This document shows, one piece after another, positions 7,262 through 15,106 of a stretch of 16,281 bases of DNA. Both the position numbers and the translations under genes were made by a program. The stretch spans positions 1 to 16,281 of the forward strand of contig DATHII010000116.1 of assembly GCA_035316885.1 (NCBI GenBank). Direction: 5' to 3'. Numbering within the stretch: the first letter of the stretch is position 1; each line of letters begins with the position of its first letter. Source of the DNA: DASRTE01 sp035316885. Lineage in GTDB: Bacteria > Actinomycetota > Actinomycetes > Jiangellales > Jiangellaceae. The notes under the pieces were generated by a model. It saw nothing but the letters and a program-made list of their open reading frames with translations, was not told the DNA's origin and did not search any database.

Positions 7262-8070
7262 TCCGGTGCCCGGGCGGCGGTGGCGACGGCCAGGAGCACG
7301 CCGTGCCCGAGCGCGGTGCCCGAACTGTGCCCGACCATGACCAGGCGGCGCACTGCGGCGCCCACGTCGCCGCGGCCGTCGAGCGCCGCTATCAGCCCGG
7401 CGAGCTCGGGCACGCACTCGCCGCGACTGGCATGCACGAGAAGGGCGGCCGACACGTGCGTCGTCTGGGTGGCCGCAACCTGGCCGACGGCCCGGGCCAG
7501 CCGGTCGGCGCGGGGGTCGCGGAGTGCCCGGAGGGTGACCAGGACACCGCAGAGCAGATCGTCGCCCGCCGGAGTGAGCCCGGATCCCCGCCCCACCAGG
7601 CTCGCGACCGCACCGGGCAGGCGCTGGCCGCACAGCCAGGCCGCAAACAGCGGTACCGTCGCCGCGACGGCGAGCTCGAGCGGGTCGAGCAGCCGGCGGA
7701 CACCGTGCGTGCGTGCGACGACCTCGGGCTGCAGGTCGAGTCGTGGCCGCAGCGGCCGCCACCAGCGGCCTACGCCGATCCAGGTGTCGCCGAGCTCGAC
7801 CCCGCCATTTCCCACGAGGGCGCGTCCGAGGTGGGTCGGCAACGGTCCCGGCAGCACGAGCGACGGCGGCAGGCGCACAGCCTCGGGTGTGCAGATGCAC
7901 ACGAGCGGCACCCGTTCGTCGTCGGCCACGACGTGGACGGCGGCGCCCAGCGTGCCGACGACCCGGGCCGCCCGGGCCGGGCCTTCGAGAAGGGGGGCCA
8001 ACACGGTCGAGGCCGCGGCGAGCCTGGTGGTCGTGGCGGCGCGGGTCGGCGTTAGTGTGCGGACCGGCAA
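7258..8070 (-). CDS. allH: DUF2877 protein, AllH-like oxamate carbamoyltransferase subunit
   Basis: 270 aa from a TTG start, DUF2877 (YlbF) family, the third subunit (AllH) of the E. coli oxamate carbamoyltransferase. Diagnostic motifs are GRGSGLTPAGDD (about 160-171) and GHSSGT (247-252); a VGNGGVELGD block lies near 86-95. The frame stays open far upstream on this strand, into the regulator gene, but the TTG at 8070 has a perfect GGGAGG five bases before it and the family-like protein begins here. This is the first gene of the minus operon and reads away from the PucR regulator, a normal layout for a regulator and its target. The stop overlaps the FdrA GTG. No membrane segment or signal peptide is visible. 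Confidence 0.87.
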   Translation of the reverse strand: MPVRTLTPTRAATTTRLAAASTVLAPLLEGPARAARVVGTLGAAVHVVADDERVPLVCICTPEAVRLPPSLVLPGPLPTHLGRALVGNGGVELGDTWIGVGRWWRPLRPRLDLQPEVVARTHGVRRLLDPLELAVAATVPLFAAWLCGQRLPGAVASLVGRGSGLTPAGDDLLCGVLVTLRALRDPRADRLARAVGQVAATQTTHVSAALLVHASRGECVPELAGLIAALDGRGDVGAAVRRLVMVGHSSGTALGHGVLLAVATAARAPE

Positions 8071-8075
8071 CCGAT

Positions 8076-8081
8076 CCTCCC
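8076..8081 (-). promoter_or_regulatory. RBS fixing the TTG start of the DUF2877 gene
   Basis: GGGAGG on the minus strand ends five bases before the TTG at 8070. It is the strongest Shine-Dalgarno match of the region and rules out the long upstream extension of this frame. Confidence 0.65.
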
Positions 8082-8096
8082 GTTGATGTTTCTCGG

Positions 8097-8102
8097 ACGC
8101 TA
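8097..8102 (-). promoter_or_regulatory. Possible -10 element of the allHFG operon
   Basis: TAGCGT on the minus strand fits TANNNT and would give a leader of about 20 bases that contains the GGGAGG site. No good -35 hexamer is seen. It lies only ten bases from the opposing -10-like site of the regulator gene. Confidence 0.35.
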
Positions 8103-8105
8103 ACC

Positions 8106-8120
8106 GGACCGGTACCGTCC
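8106..8120. promoter_or_regulatory. Near-palindrome in the divergent promoter, candidate operator
   Basis: CGGTACCG (8110-8117) is a perfect palindrome. With one extra C on the left it extends to GGA and TCC arms, covering 8106-8120. It overlaps the -10-like site in front of the PucR gene and sits beside the opposing allH -10-like site, so a bound regulator could control both. It is short and GC-rich, so chance is possible. Confidence 0.35.
8113..8118 (+). promoter_or_regulatory. Possible -10 element of the leaderless PucR transcript
   Basis: TACCGT fits TANNNT and ends six bases before the ATG at 8125, the spacing expected for a leaderless actinobacterial mRNA. No Shine-Dalgarno is seen before this ATG. 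TTTCTC, 17 bases upstream (8090-8095), is only a weak -35 candidate. Confidence 0.4.
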
Positions 8121-8124
8121 CCGC

Positions 8125-9825
8125 ATGGGGAATGTTGCCGATCCGGTCGCCCAGAGTTACCAGGACTTGCCAGCAGAGCGCCATCCGGCCCACCTGGCCT
8201 CCGGGGTCACGGTCCGCGAAGTGCTCGGCATGTCCGCGCTGACCGGTGCCCGGCTGCTCGCCGGCGCGTCGGGTCTCGAGCGCGTCGTGCAGCGGCTCAA
8301 CGTGATGGAGGTGCCCGACGTCCTGCCCTGGGTGAAGGCCCACGAGCTGCTGCTCACGACCGGCTACCCGGTCCGTTCCACGCCCGACGGCGTCCCAGCG
8401 CTGCTCGCCGCGCTCGACGACCGCGGGCTGGCGGCGGTGGGCATCAAGCTCAACCGGTATCTCGAGACGCTGCCCCCGGAGGCGCTGGCCGTGGCGGACG
8501 AGCGGGGGCTGCCCCTCGTCCAGCTTCCCGACGGCGTCGGCTTCGACGACATCCTCAACCAGGTGCTCACCGAGGTGCTCAACCGCCAGGCCGCGCTGCT
8601 CGAGCGCAGCGACGAGGTCCACCGGGCTCTGGTGGCCGTCGTGCTCGACGGTGGCGGGCTGCCCGAGCTGGTATCCGAGATGGCCGTGATTCTGGGTGCT
8701 CCCGTGCTGGTGACGACGGCCGACGGACGGGTGCTGGCCGAGGGCGGCGACAGCGCAGAACTGGCAGCGCTGCGGACGACGTCCTGCTTCGAGCCCTCGG
8801 GGCGCTTCCTCACCGAACGCGAACCGCGCGGCGTGCACCGACACGATTCCAGCGGCTGGCACGCCGTCGTTCCGGTCGTGGCGGGCAAGTTCGACCACGG
8901 ACGAATCGCCAGCTTCTCGCGGGACCGGCCGCTGGGCGAGGGCGACCTGCATCTGCTCGAGCGCGCAGCCACGGTTGCTGCGCTGGCCGTGACCAAGCAG
9001 CTGGCGGTCCGCGCCGTCGAGGGCAAGTACCGCGGCGATTTCCTGCGCGACGTGCTCTCCGACCGCGCTGGGGGACGCGAGCAGGTCGTGGCGCACTGCC
9101 AGTCACTGGGATGGGAGGTCGACCGGGCGCTGGTCGTCGTGGTGGCCGAGCTGGACCCGTCGACGGTTCTGGCGCAGCGGCCGGGCCCCGAGCTGCGGCC
9201 TGTCCAGGAGCGGTTCGCCGCGGCCTGGGAGGGCGCGGTCCGGGTCCGCGACCCCGCCGCGCCGGTCGTGGGCTTCACCCAGGAGGTGGTGGCGCTGCTC
9301 GCAGTGCCGGTCGGCGGTGACCCGGACCGGGTGGTTCGCGAGGTGGTACGCGAGGTCTCCGGTGACGGGGGAGGGGGCCGACGGTCCTTCGCGACGGGGG
9401 TGAGCCGCGTCGTCGACGACCCCGGGCTGATCCCTCAGGCCTACGAACAGGCCCGACGTGCGGTGCACGTCGGGCGTCAGTTGCACGGTGCGGGCGCGGT
9501 CGCCCATTTCGACGCGCTGGGCTCGTTCCGGCTGCTGAGCCTCGTGCGCGACCCGGCCGAGCTGCGGGGATTCGTCAGCGAGACCCTCGGCGAGCTGGCC
9601 GCCGAGGGCGACCCGGAGGCCGCCGACCTCCGGCACACGCTGCAGGTGCTGCTCGACACCAACCTCAACGTCGCCGAGGCTGCCCGCCGGCTGTTCGTGC
9701 ACTACAACACACTGCGTTACCGCATCGGCAAGCTCGAGCGACTGCTCGGTCCGTTCCCCAGCGATCCCGATCTGCGCCTCGACCTCGCCCTGGCTCTCAA
9801 GGTGCTCCAGATGCGCGGCCTCTGA
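8125..9825 (+). CDS. PucR-family transcriptional regulator
   Basis: 566 aa. PucR proteins control purine catabolism genes, often sensing a pathway intermediate. The N-terminal PucR domain begins near 27 (VTVREVLGM) and includes LERVVQRLNVMEVPDVLPWV and ELLLTTGYP. A central GGDEF-like (CdaR) region lies roughly at 310-430 and contains a run of glycines (GDGGGGRR). The C-terminal HTH_30 domain starts near 502, with the recognition region TNLNVAEAARRLFVHYNTLRYRI at about 511-533, which is diagnostic for this family. The start is an ATG with no visible Shine-Dalgarno but a -10-like site six bases upstream, suggesting a leaderless mRNA. It is divergent from allHFG and upstream of the permease remnant and hydroxylase genes, so it is the likely local regulator of all three. 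The ligand is unknown. Confidence 0.93.
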   Translation: MGNVADPVAQSYQDLPAERHPAHLASGVTVREVLGMSALTGARLLAGASGLERVVQRLNVMEVPDVLPWVKAHELLLTTGYPVRSTPDGVPALLAALDDRGLAAVGIKLNRYLETLPPEALAVADERGLPLVQLPDGVGFDDILNQVLTEVLNRQAALLERSDEVHRALVAVVLDGGGLPELVSEMAVILGAPVLVTTADGRVLAEGGDSAELAALRTTSCFEPSGRFLTEREPRGVHRHDSSGWHAVVPVVAGKFDHGRIASFSRDRPLGEGDLHLLERAATVAALAVTKQLAVRAVEGKYRGDFLRDVLSDRAGGREQVVAHCQSLGWEVDRALVVVVAELDPSTVLAQRPGPELRPVQERFAAAWEGAVRVRDPAAPVVGFTQEVVALLAVPVGGDPDRVVREVVREVSGDGGGGRRSFATGVSRVVDDPGLIPQAYEQARRAVHVGRQLHGAGAVAHFDALGSFRLLSLVRDPAELRGFVSETLGELAAEGDPEAADLRHTLQVLLDTNLNVAEAARRLFVHYNTLRYRIGKLERLLGPFPSDPDLRLDLALALKVLQMRGL

Positions 9826-9834
9826 GCACCGTCC

Positions 9835-9848
9835 GACCCCGGCGGGTC
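9835..9848 (+). terminator. Weak hairpin after the PucR gene
   Basis: GACCC and GGGTC form a five-base-pair stem around a CGGC loop, ten bases after the PucR stop. There is no T tract. It could be a minor terminator or chance. Confidence 0.22.
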
Positions 9849-9871
9849 TAGCCAGCGCAGAGGCGAGTCTT

Positions 9872-9966
9872 CGTCAGATCTTCACGATGCCGCAGGCGGA
9901 GCGTGCCCCTAAGTTGCCGCCAGCACAGATCAGTGTCCGCGTTGCTCTCCTGAGAAGGGGCCCTGC
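9872..9966 (+). promoter_or_regulatory. Leader region of the permease remnant
   Basis: This gap between the PucR and permease reading frames holds an imperfect inverted repeat around AGATCT (9872-9886), a TAAGTT that fits a -10 pattern (9910-9915) without a good -35, and GAGAAGGGG (9952-9960), a plausible Shine-Dalgarno site six bases before the ATG at 9967. The promoter and operator calls are weak; the ribosome-binding site is good. Confidence 0.3.
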
Positions 9967-10282
9967 ATGGCGCTCGACTGGAAGGTGGTCTACGGCGGGA
10001 AGACCCCCGCCACCCGGTGAGGTCGTCCGCCCCGACGAGCGGCTGTCGTGGGGCCGCACCGTCGGGCTCGGCGCCCAGCACGTGGTCGCCATGTTCGGGG
10101 CGACGTTCGTCTTCCCGATCATCATGGGCCTGAACCCCCAGCTGGCGATCATGATGAGCGGCATCGCGACCATCGCGTTCCTGCTCATCGTCCAGGGGAA
10201 GGCCCCCAGCTTCGTCGACGATCGCAGCCGGGCCGACGAGCGGATCGACGAAGGCCTCGACGAGAAGGGGGACGAGCGCTAA
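9967..10282 (+). pseudogene. Decayed uracil/xanthine (NCS2) permease remnant
   Basis: The ATG at 9967, behind a good ribosome-binding site, opens MALDWKVVYGGKTP and then hits TGA at 10018. One base out of phase, the reading continues as GEVVRPDERLSWGRTVGLGAQ and HVVAMFGATFVFPIIMGLNP, the N-terminal signature of NCS2 uracil/xanthine permeases, with two hydrophobic segments. It reaches VQGKAPSF, the usual GKVPSY-like point after helix 2, then passes directly into a highly charged tail (VDDRSRADERIDEGLDEKGDER) and stops at 10280-10282. About 98 codons remain, against roughly 450 in functional members, so most helices are gone through an internal deletion. A single-base frameshift lies within the C-rich stretch 10002-10017. 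The position between PucR and the hydroxylase suggests that it once imported the pathway substrate. Confidence 0.82.
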
Positions 10283-10308
10283 CGGGGGTGCCACACGCGG
10301 GGGACGTG

Positions 10309-10337
10309 CGCCGAGGGGCCGCACGGCCCCCGCGGCG
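10309..10337 (+). terminator. Strong GC hairpin after the permease remnant
   Basis: GGGGCC and GGCCCC pair around a GCAC loop, and a lower stem CGCCG/CGGCG extends it with small bulges. An outer ACACGC/GCGTGT pair (10293-10298 with 10335-10340) is an alternative fold. There is no T tract, as is common in high-GC actinobacteria. It could end the permease transcript or attenuate read-through into the hydroxylase genes 50 bases downstream. Confidence 0.5.
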
Positions 10338-10374
10338 TGTCCACCCGCCCCTGGTGCGTCACGCCCGGCCCCGC

Positions 10375-10382
10375 GAGGGAGG
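10375..10382 (+). promoter_or_regulatory. RBS deciding the FAD-subunit start
   Basis: GAGGGAGG abuts the ATG at 10383 with no spacer but lies nine bases before an in-frame GTG at 10392. The GTG gives better spacing and the family-like N-terminus MKPSPFVYHRP. Confidence 0.6.
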
Positions 10383-10391
10383 ATGCGACTC

Positions 10392-11281
10392 GTGAAGCCG
10401 TCGCCGTTCGTCTACCACCGGCCGACGACGCTCGAGGAGACCCTCGACGTGCTGGCCGAGGTCGGGGCCGACGGCAAGGTCCTCGCGGGCGGCCAGAGCC
10501 TGGTGCCGTTGTTGTCGATGCGCCTCGCCGCGCCAGCCCACCTGGTCGACATCAACCACGTCGGCGGCCTCGACCGGATCGAGGTCCGCGGCGGCGGTGT
10601 CCGCGTGGGCGCGACAGCCCGCCACGCCGCCGTGGAGCGCGACGACAGAGCCTTCGACGCCGTGCCGCTGCTGCGGCAGGCGCTCGTCCACGTCGCCCAC
10701 CCGACCATTCGCAACCGCGGGACGACGGTGGGCAGCCTCGCGCACGCCGACCCCTCCGGCGAGATGACGGCGGTTCTGGCCCTGCTGGGCGGAACCGTGA
10801 CCCTGAGCAGGCGGGGAAGCGAGCGGACGGTCGGCGCCGCGGACTTCTTCCATGGCCCGCTGGAGTCGGCAGTGGTGCCCGGTGAGGTCGCGGTCGAGGC
10901 GTTCTTCCCGGCGCCGACGGGCCCCCGCACCGGGTCGGCCTGGGCGGAGGTGTCCCGGCGGCACGGCGATTACGCCGTGTGCGGGGTCGGCGCCCTGGTC
11001 ACGCTCGACGACGACCTGCGTGTCGCTGCGGCCAGGGTCGGCCTGATCTCGGTGGGCCCGACTCCGGAGGTCGTCGACGTCACCGAGGCGCTGGTCGGCC
11101 AACCCCACGACACCGCGGACGTCGCGGCTGCGGGTCGGCTGGTCCGTGCAGCCGTCGACCCCGAAGCCGACATCCACGCAACGGCCGAGTACCGGCGGCA
11201 GCTCGCCGGCACCCTGACGGAGCGGGCACTGCGGACCGCCGCCGGTCATGCGAGCGCTGCGTCCGCGGCGGGCGGTGGCGC

Positions 11282-11285
<4 letters not shown>
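10392..11285 (+). CDS. FAD-binding medium subunit of molybdenum hydroxylase, CoxM-like
   Basis: 297 aa from the preferred GTG (300 aa if the ATG at 10383 is used). This subunit takes electrons from the [2Fe-2S] subunit on FAD and passes them to an acceptor. The N-terminal FAD-binding domain shows the AGGQSLVP motif (32-39) and TIRNRGTTVGSLAHADPSGE (105-124), which correspond to the two FAD pyrophosphate-binding segments. A C-terminal CO_deh_flav_C domain follows from about 175. The length matches CoxM (about 290 aa). The gene order FAD, FeS, Mo with ATGA/GTGA overlaps is the classical coxMSL layout. The Ala/Gly-rich tail is unremarkable. The subunit class is certain; the substrate is set by the large subunit. 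Confidence 0.93.
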
Positions 11286-11766
<481 letters not shown>

Positions 11767-11770
<4 letters not shown>

Positions 11771-14151
11771 CCACGGCCATGATGGGCGAACCCATCGCCC
11801 GGCGCGAGGACCCTCGCCTGCTGTCCGGGAAGGGGCGCTTCCTCGACGATCTCGGCCGGTATGCGCTCGGCGTCGCGTTCGTCCGGAGCCCGCATGCGCA
11901 CGCCCGGGTCGTCGACATCGACGTTACCGGCGCATTGGAGGTCCAGGGGCTGGTCGCCATCTACACCTACGACGACCTCGCCGGCCCGTTGGCCGAGCCC
12001 CTCCCGCTGCTGATCCCACACCCGGCGCTCACCCACGGGCGCACCCCGTATGCGCTGGCCAAGGACGAGGTCAACCACGTCGGCGAGGCCGTGGTCATGG
12101 TCGTGGCCAGCGACCGGTACGCCGCCGAGGACGTCTGCGACCGGATCCGGGTGACCTACGAGGTGCTTACCGCTGTCGTCGGCATCGAGGCGGCCCGGGA
12201 GGCCGCGCACCTCGTTCACGACGACGTGCCCGGCAACCTCGCCGCCCACATGGTCCAGGAGGTCGGCGACGCGCGGGCCGCCATCGACGCCGCCCCGCAC
12301 GTGCTCGAGCTCGACCTCGACGTCGAGCGGAGCGCGTCGACACCTCTGGAGGGCAAGGGCGTGTACGCACGCTGGGACGCTGACGACGCGAGCCTGCGGG
12401 TGTACACCTCCACGCAGGCGTCGACCAGCGTGCGCGCCGCCCTCGCCGCCAAGTTGGACCTGCCGCCCGACCGGGTCGAGGTGGTCGCGCCCGACGTGGG
12501 TGGAGGGTTCGGCGTCAAGATCGTCCACCCCTGGCCCGAGGAGGTCCTCGTGTCGTGGGCGGCGATCACGCTGGGCCGGGAGGTCAAGTGGGTCGAGGAC
12601 CGCCGCGAGCACTTCGTCTCCAGCGCGCACGAGCGCGGTCAGCTCCACCACGTCCGGGTCGGCTTCGACGACGACGGGCGCCTGCTCGGTCTCGACGTCA
12701 CCTTCTGGCACGACAACGGCTCGTACACGCCGTACGGGATCATCGTCCCGATCGTCACTGCCACCCAGCTGCTGGGGCCGTACAAGCCGGGCGCCTACCG
12801 GGTCGAGTTCTCCAGCCTCTACACCAACACCGTCCTGGTCACGCCGTACCGGGGCGCCGGGCGTCCGCAAGGCTGCTTCGCGATGGAGCGGACGATGGAC
12901 GCGATCGCCGCCGAGCTCGGCCTCGACCGTGCCGAGGTACGCGAGCGCAACTTCATCCGGCCCGAGGAGATGCCCTACGACCACGGGCTGCTCTTCCAGG
13001 ACGGCCGGCCGCTGATCTACGACTCCGGCGACTACCCGGCGTCGATGGAGAAGCTCAAGAAGCTCGTCGGCTGGGATGCGTTCGAGAGCTACCGGGCCGA
13101 GGCACGCGAGCAGGGCCGCCGCGTCGGCATCGGGCTTGCGTGCTACGTCGAGGGCACCGGTGTCGGGCCCTACGAGGGTGGCTGGGTCAAGGTCGAGAAC
13201 GACGGCAGCGTCGTCGTGGCGACCGGGCTCACCACTCAAGGGCAGGGCCACCAGACGGCGTTCGCCCAGATCGCGGCCGACGTGCTGGGCGTGCCGCTCG
13301 ACCGCGTCACTGTGACCACCGGCGACACCCGCCGGTTCCGCTACGCCGTCGGGACGTTCGCGTCGCGGGCGCTGGTGATGAGCGGCAATGCGATCGCGGC
13401 TGCAGCGCGGACGGTGCGTGAGAAGGCGCTGCGGATCGCGGGTGAGGCCCTCGAGGCCGACGCGCGCGACCTCGAGATCGTCGACGGGGTGGTTCGGGTC
13501 CGAGGCGTCCCGACCTCGTCGATCCAGCTCTCGACGGTTGCGGTGCTGTCGAACCCACTGCGGTACGCGTTCGACGCCGAGTCCGCCCGCGCCACCCAGT
13601 TCGCCACGCCCGCCGACCCGGACAAACCGCCGGTCGCCGAAGGGGAGGAGCCGGGTCTCGAGGCGACCGGCTACTACTCGCCACCGCGGGCGACGTTCGC
13701 CAACGGCATGCACGCGGCGATCGTCGAAACCGACCCCGACACGGCCGAGATCCGCATCCTCCGCTACTGCGTCGTGCACGACTGCGGCACGCTGGTCAAC
13801 CCGCGGATCGTCGAGGGACAGGTCCACGGCGGAGTCGCACAAGGCGTGGGTGGGGCCCTGTACGAGCGGATGGTCTACGACTCCGCCGGACAGTTGCTCA
13901 ACGCGTCGTTCATGGACTTCCTCATGCCCTACTCGACCGAGGTGCCCACGATCGAGACCGACCACCTCGAGACGCCCTCACCGCTGAACCCGTTGGGCGT
14001 CAAGGGCGCGGGGGAGGCTGGAGTGATCCCGGGAATGGCGGTCTTCGCGTCGGCGATCTCGGACGCGGAGGGCTTCCCGATCACCCGGATGCCGATCTCG
14101 CCGAGCGACCTGTTCCACCTTCGCGCCACCCACCCGGAGGGCGCGAGTTGA
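11767..14151 (+). CDS. Molybdopterin-binding large subunit, CoxL-like form II hydroxylase
   Basis: 794 aa from a GTG that overlaps the FeS-subunit stop. This is the catalytic subunit and binds the Mo-MCD cofactor. Visible are the N-terminal hammerhead domain (EPIARREDPRLLSGKGRF, 8-25), the Moco motif GGGFGVK (245-251), the active-site loop PYRGAGRP (360-367), QGQGHQTAFAQ (491-501) and the catalytic glutamate E750 in GVKGAGEAG. Form I CO dehydrogenase has a CSFR loop whose Cys binds the Mo-Cu site. Here the loop reads RGAGR and has no Cys, so this is a form II-type enzyme. Relatives act on purines, nicotine, caffeine and other N-heterocycles or on aldehydes. The context of PucR and AllFGH favours a purine or ureide-related ring, but that is inference. 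Confidence 0.93.
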
Positions 14152-14167
14152 CGAAGGGTGCTGGCCG

Positions 14168-14800
14168 ATGAAGGTCACCGGTTCCGCCGTCCTGCACGCA
14201 CCGCGCGACCGGGTGTGGGCCGCGCTCAACGACCCCGCCGTGCTGGTCCGGACGATCCCGGGTTGCCATCAGCTCGAGCAGGTGGGCCCGGACTCCTACC
14301 GCGCCACCGTGACAGCCGGTGTCGCGTCGATCAAGGGCATGTACTCCGGCGACGTTCGGCTGTCCGACCAGGCCGAGCCCGACTCGTTCGTGCTGCACGC
14401 CGCCGGCGCGGGAGCACCGGGGACGGTCAGCGCCGATGTGCGGGTAACGCTGGCCGACGCCGAGGACGGAGCAACTCGGCTGGACTACGACGCCGACGCC
14501 GTCGTCGGCGGCGTCATCGGGGGAGTGGGGCAACGGATGCTCGCCGGCGTCGCGAAGAAGACGGCCGGCGAGTTCTTCTCCGCCGTCGACGACGTGCTCA
14601 CGGGCCGCGCCGACCTCGCTCCGACCGCGCCTACGGCCGCCGGGCCGGCCGGAGCGTCCGCGGCTGCGGCGCCGGTGGTGTACACGGCGCCGCAGCGCCA
14701 GCGGCAGGCCGTGCCGCTGGGGGTGGTGCTGGGGGCCGTGGTGGTGGGCGCGCTGATCGCCCTGGCCGGAGTCCTGATCGGCTGGCTGATCGCGTCATGA
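14168..14800 (+). CDS. CoxG-like SRPBCC protein with C-terminal membrane anchor
   Basis: 210 aa. Residues 1-150 form a CoxG/SRPBCC lipid-binding-like domain: MKVTGSAVLHAPRDRVW at the start, then PAVLVRTIPGC (23-33), and GGVIGGVGQRMLAGVAKK near 115-135. An Ala/Pro-rich linker of about 30 residues follows. The last 30 residues are strongly hydrophobic (PLGVVLGAVVVGALIALAGV and onward), a single membrane helix with a very short end. CoxG proteins are reported to link Mo hydroxylases to the membrane and quinone pool; the anchored form here fits that role. The ATG has GAAGGG nine bases upstream. It follows the large subunit by 16 bases, as the last gene of the structural operon. Its final six bases overlap the minus-strand kinase fragment. 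Confidence 0.88.
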   Translation: MKVTGSAVLHAPRDRVWAALNDPAVLVRTIPGCHQLEQVGPDSYRATVTAGVASIKGMYSGDVRLSDQAEPDSFVLHAAGAGAPGTVSADVRVTLADAEDGATRLDYDADAVVGGVIGGVGQRMLAGVAKKTAGEFFSAVDDVLTGRADLAPTAPTAAGPAGASAAAAPVVYTAPQRQRQAVPLGVVLGAVVVGALIALAGVLIGWLIAS

Positions 14801-15106
14801 CGGGTCCACCGGGAGCCGGAGCCGGACACGTGTCGCGCCGCCACTGGTGCGAGTGAGATCAAGCGTGCCCGCGAGCGTTCTCACACGGTCCGGGATGTCG
14901 CCGAGATCGGTGACAGCGCCCTCGACCGTAGCGTCCACGAGGAGCTGACCGTCCTCGCTGAACGCTCCGACCGTGGTGCGACCGCTCTCCGACGCCCGAG
15001 CAACCAGGAGGTAGGCGGTCGACTCGACAACGGCGGAAAGCCGCTCGCTCGGAGCGGACTCGACGCGGAGATGTCGAGACTCTGCGAGGGCGCGACGGGC
15101 GAGCAG
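14795..15106 (-). pseudogene. C-terminal fragment of a histidine-kinase-like protein
   Basis: Read on the minus strand this gives 103 codons: ARRALAESRHLRVESAPSER, then LSAVVESTAYLLVARASESG, a middle section with DIPDRVRTLAGTLDLTR, and the end RVRLRLPVDPS with TGA at 14797-14795. The pattern matches the end of NarL-type kinase ATPase domains, but the N-box Asn and the DxGxG motif are absent, so the domain is degenerate. There is no start codon at the left edge of the homology, and an in-frame TGA (15109-15107) lies just before it. The upstream half (dimerisation and sensor parts) is missing. It ends six bases inside the CoxG-like gene, convergent with it. The fragment is too short to act as a kinase. 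It could be a leftover of a rearranged two-component gene. Confidence 0.6.

Noticed and set aside
8071..9096. Upstream extension of the DUF2877 reading frame into the PucR gene
   Set aside because: The TTG at 8070 has a perfect ribosome-binding site and the family homology starts there; the extension is antisense to PucR.
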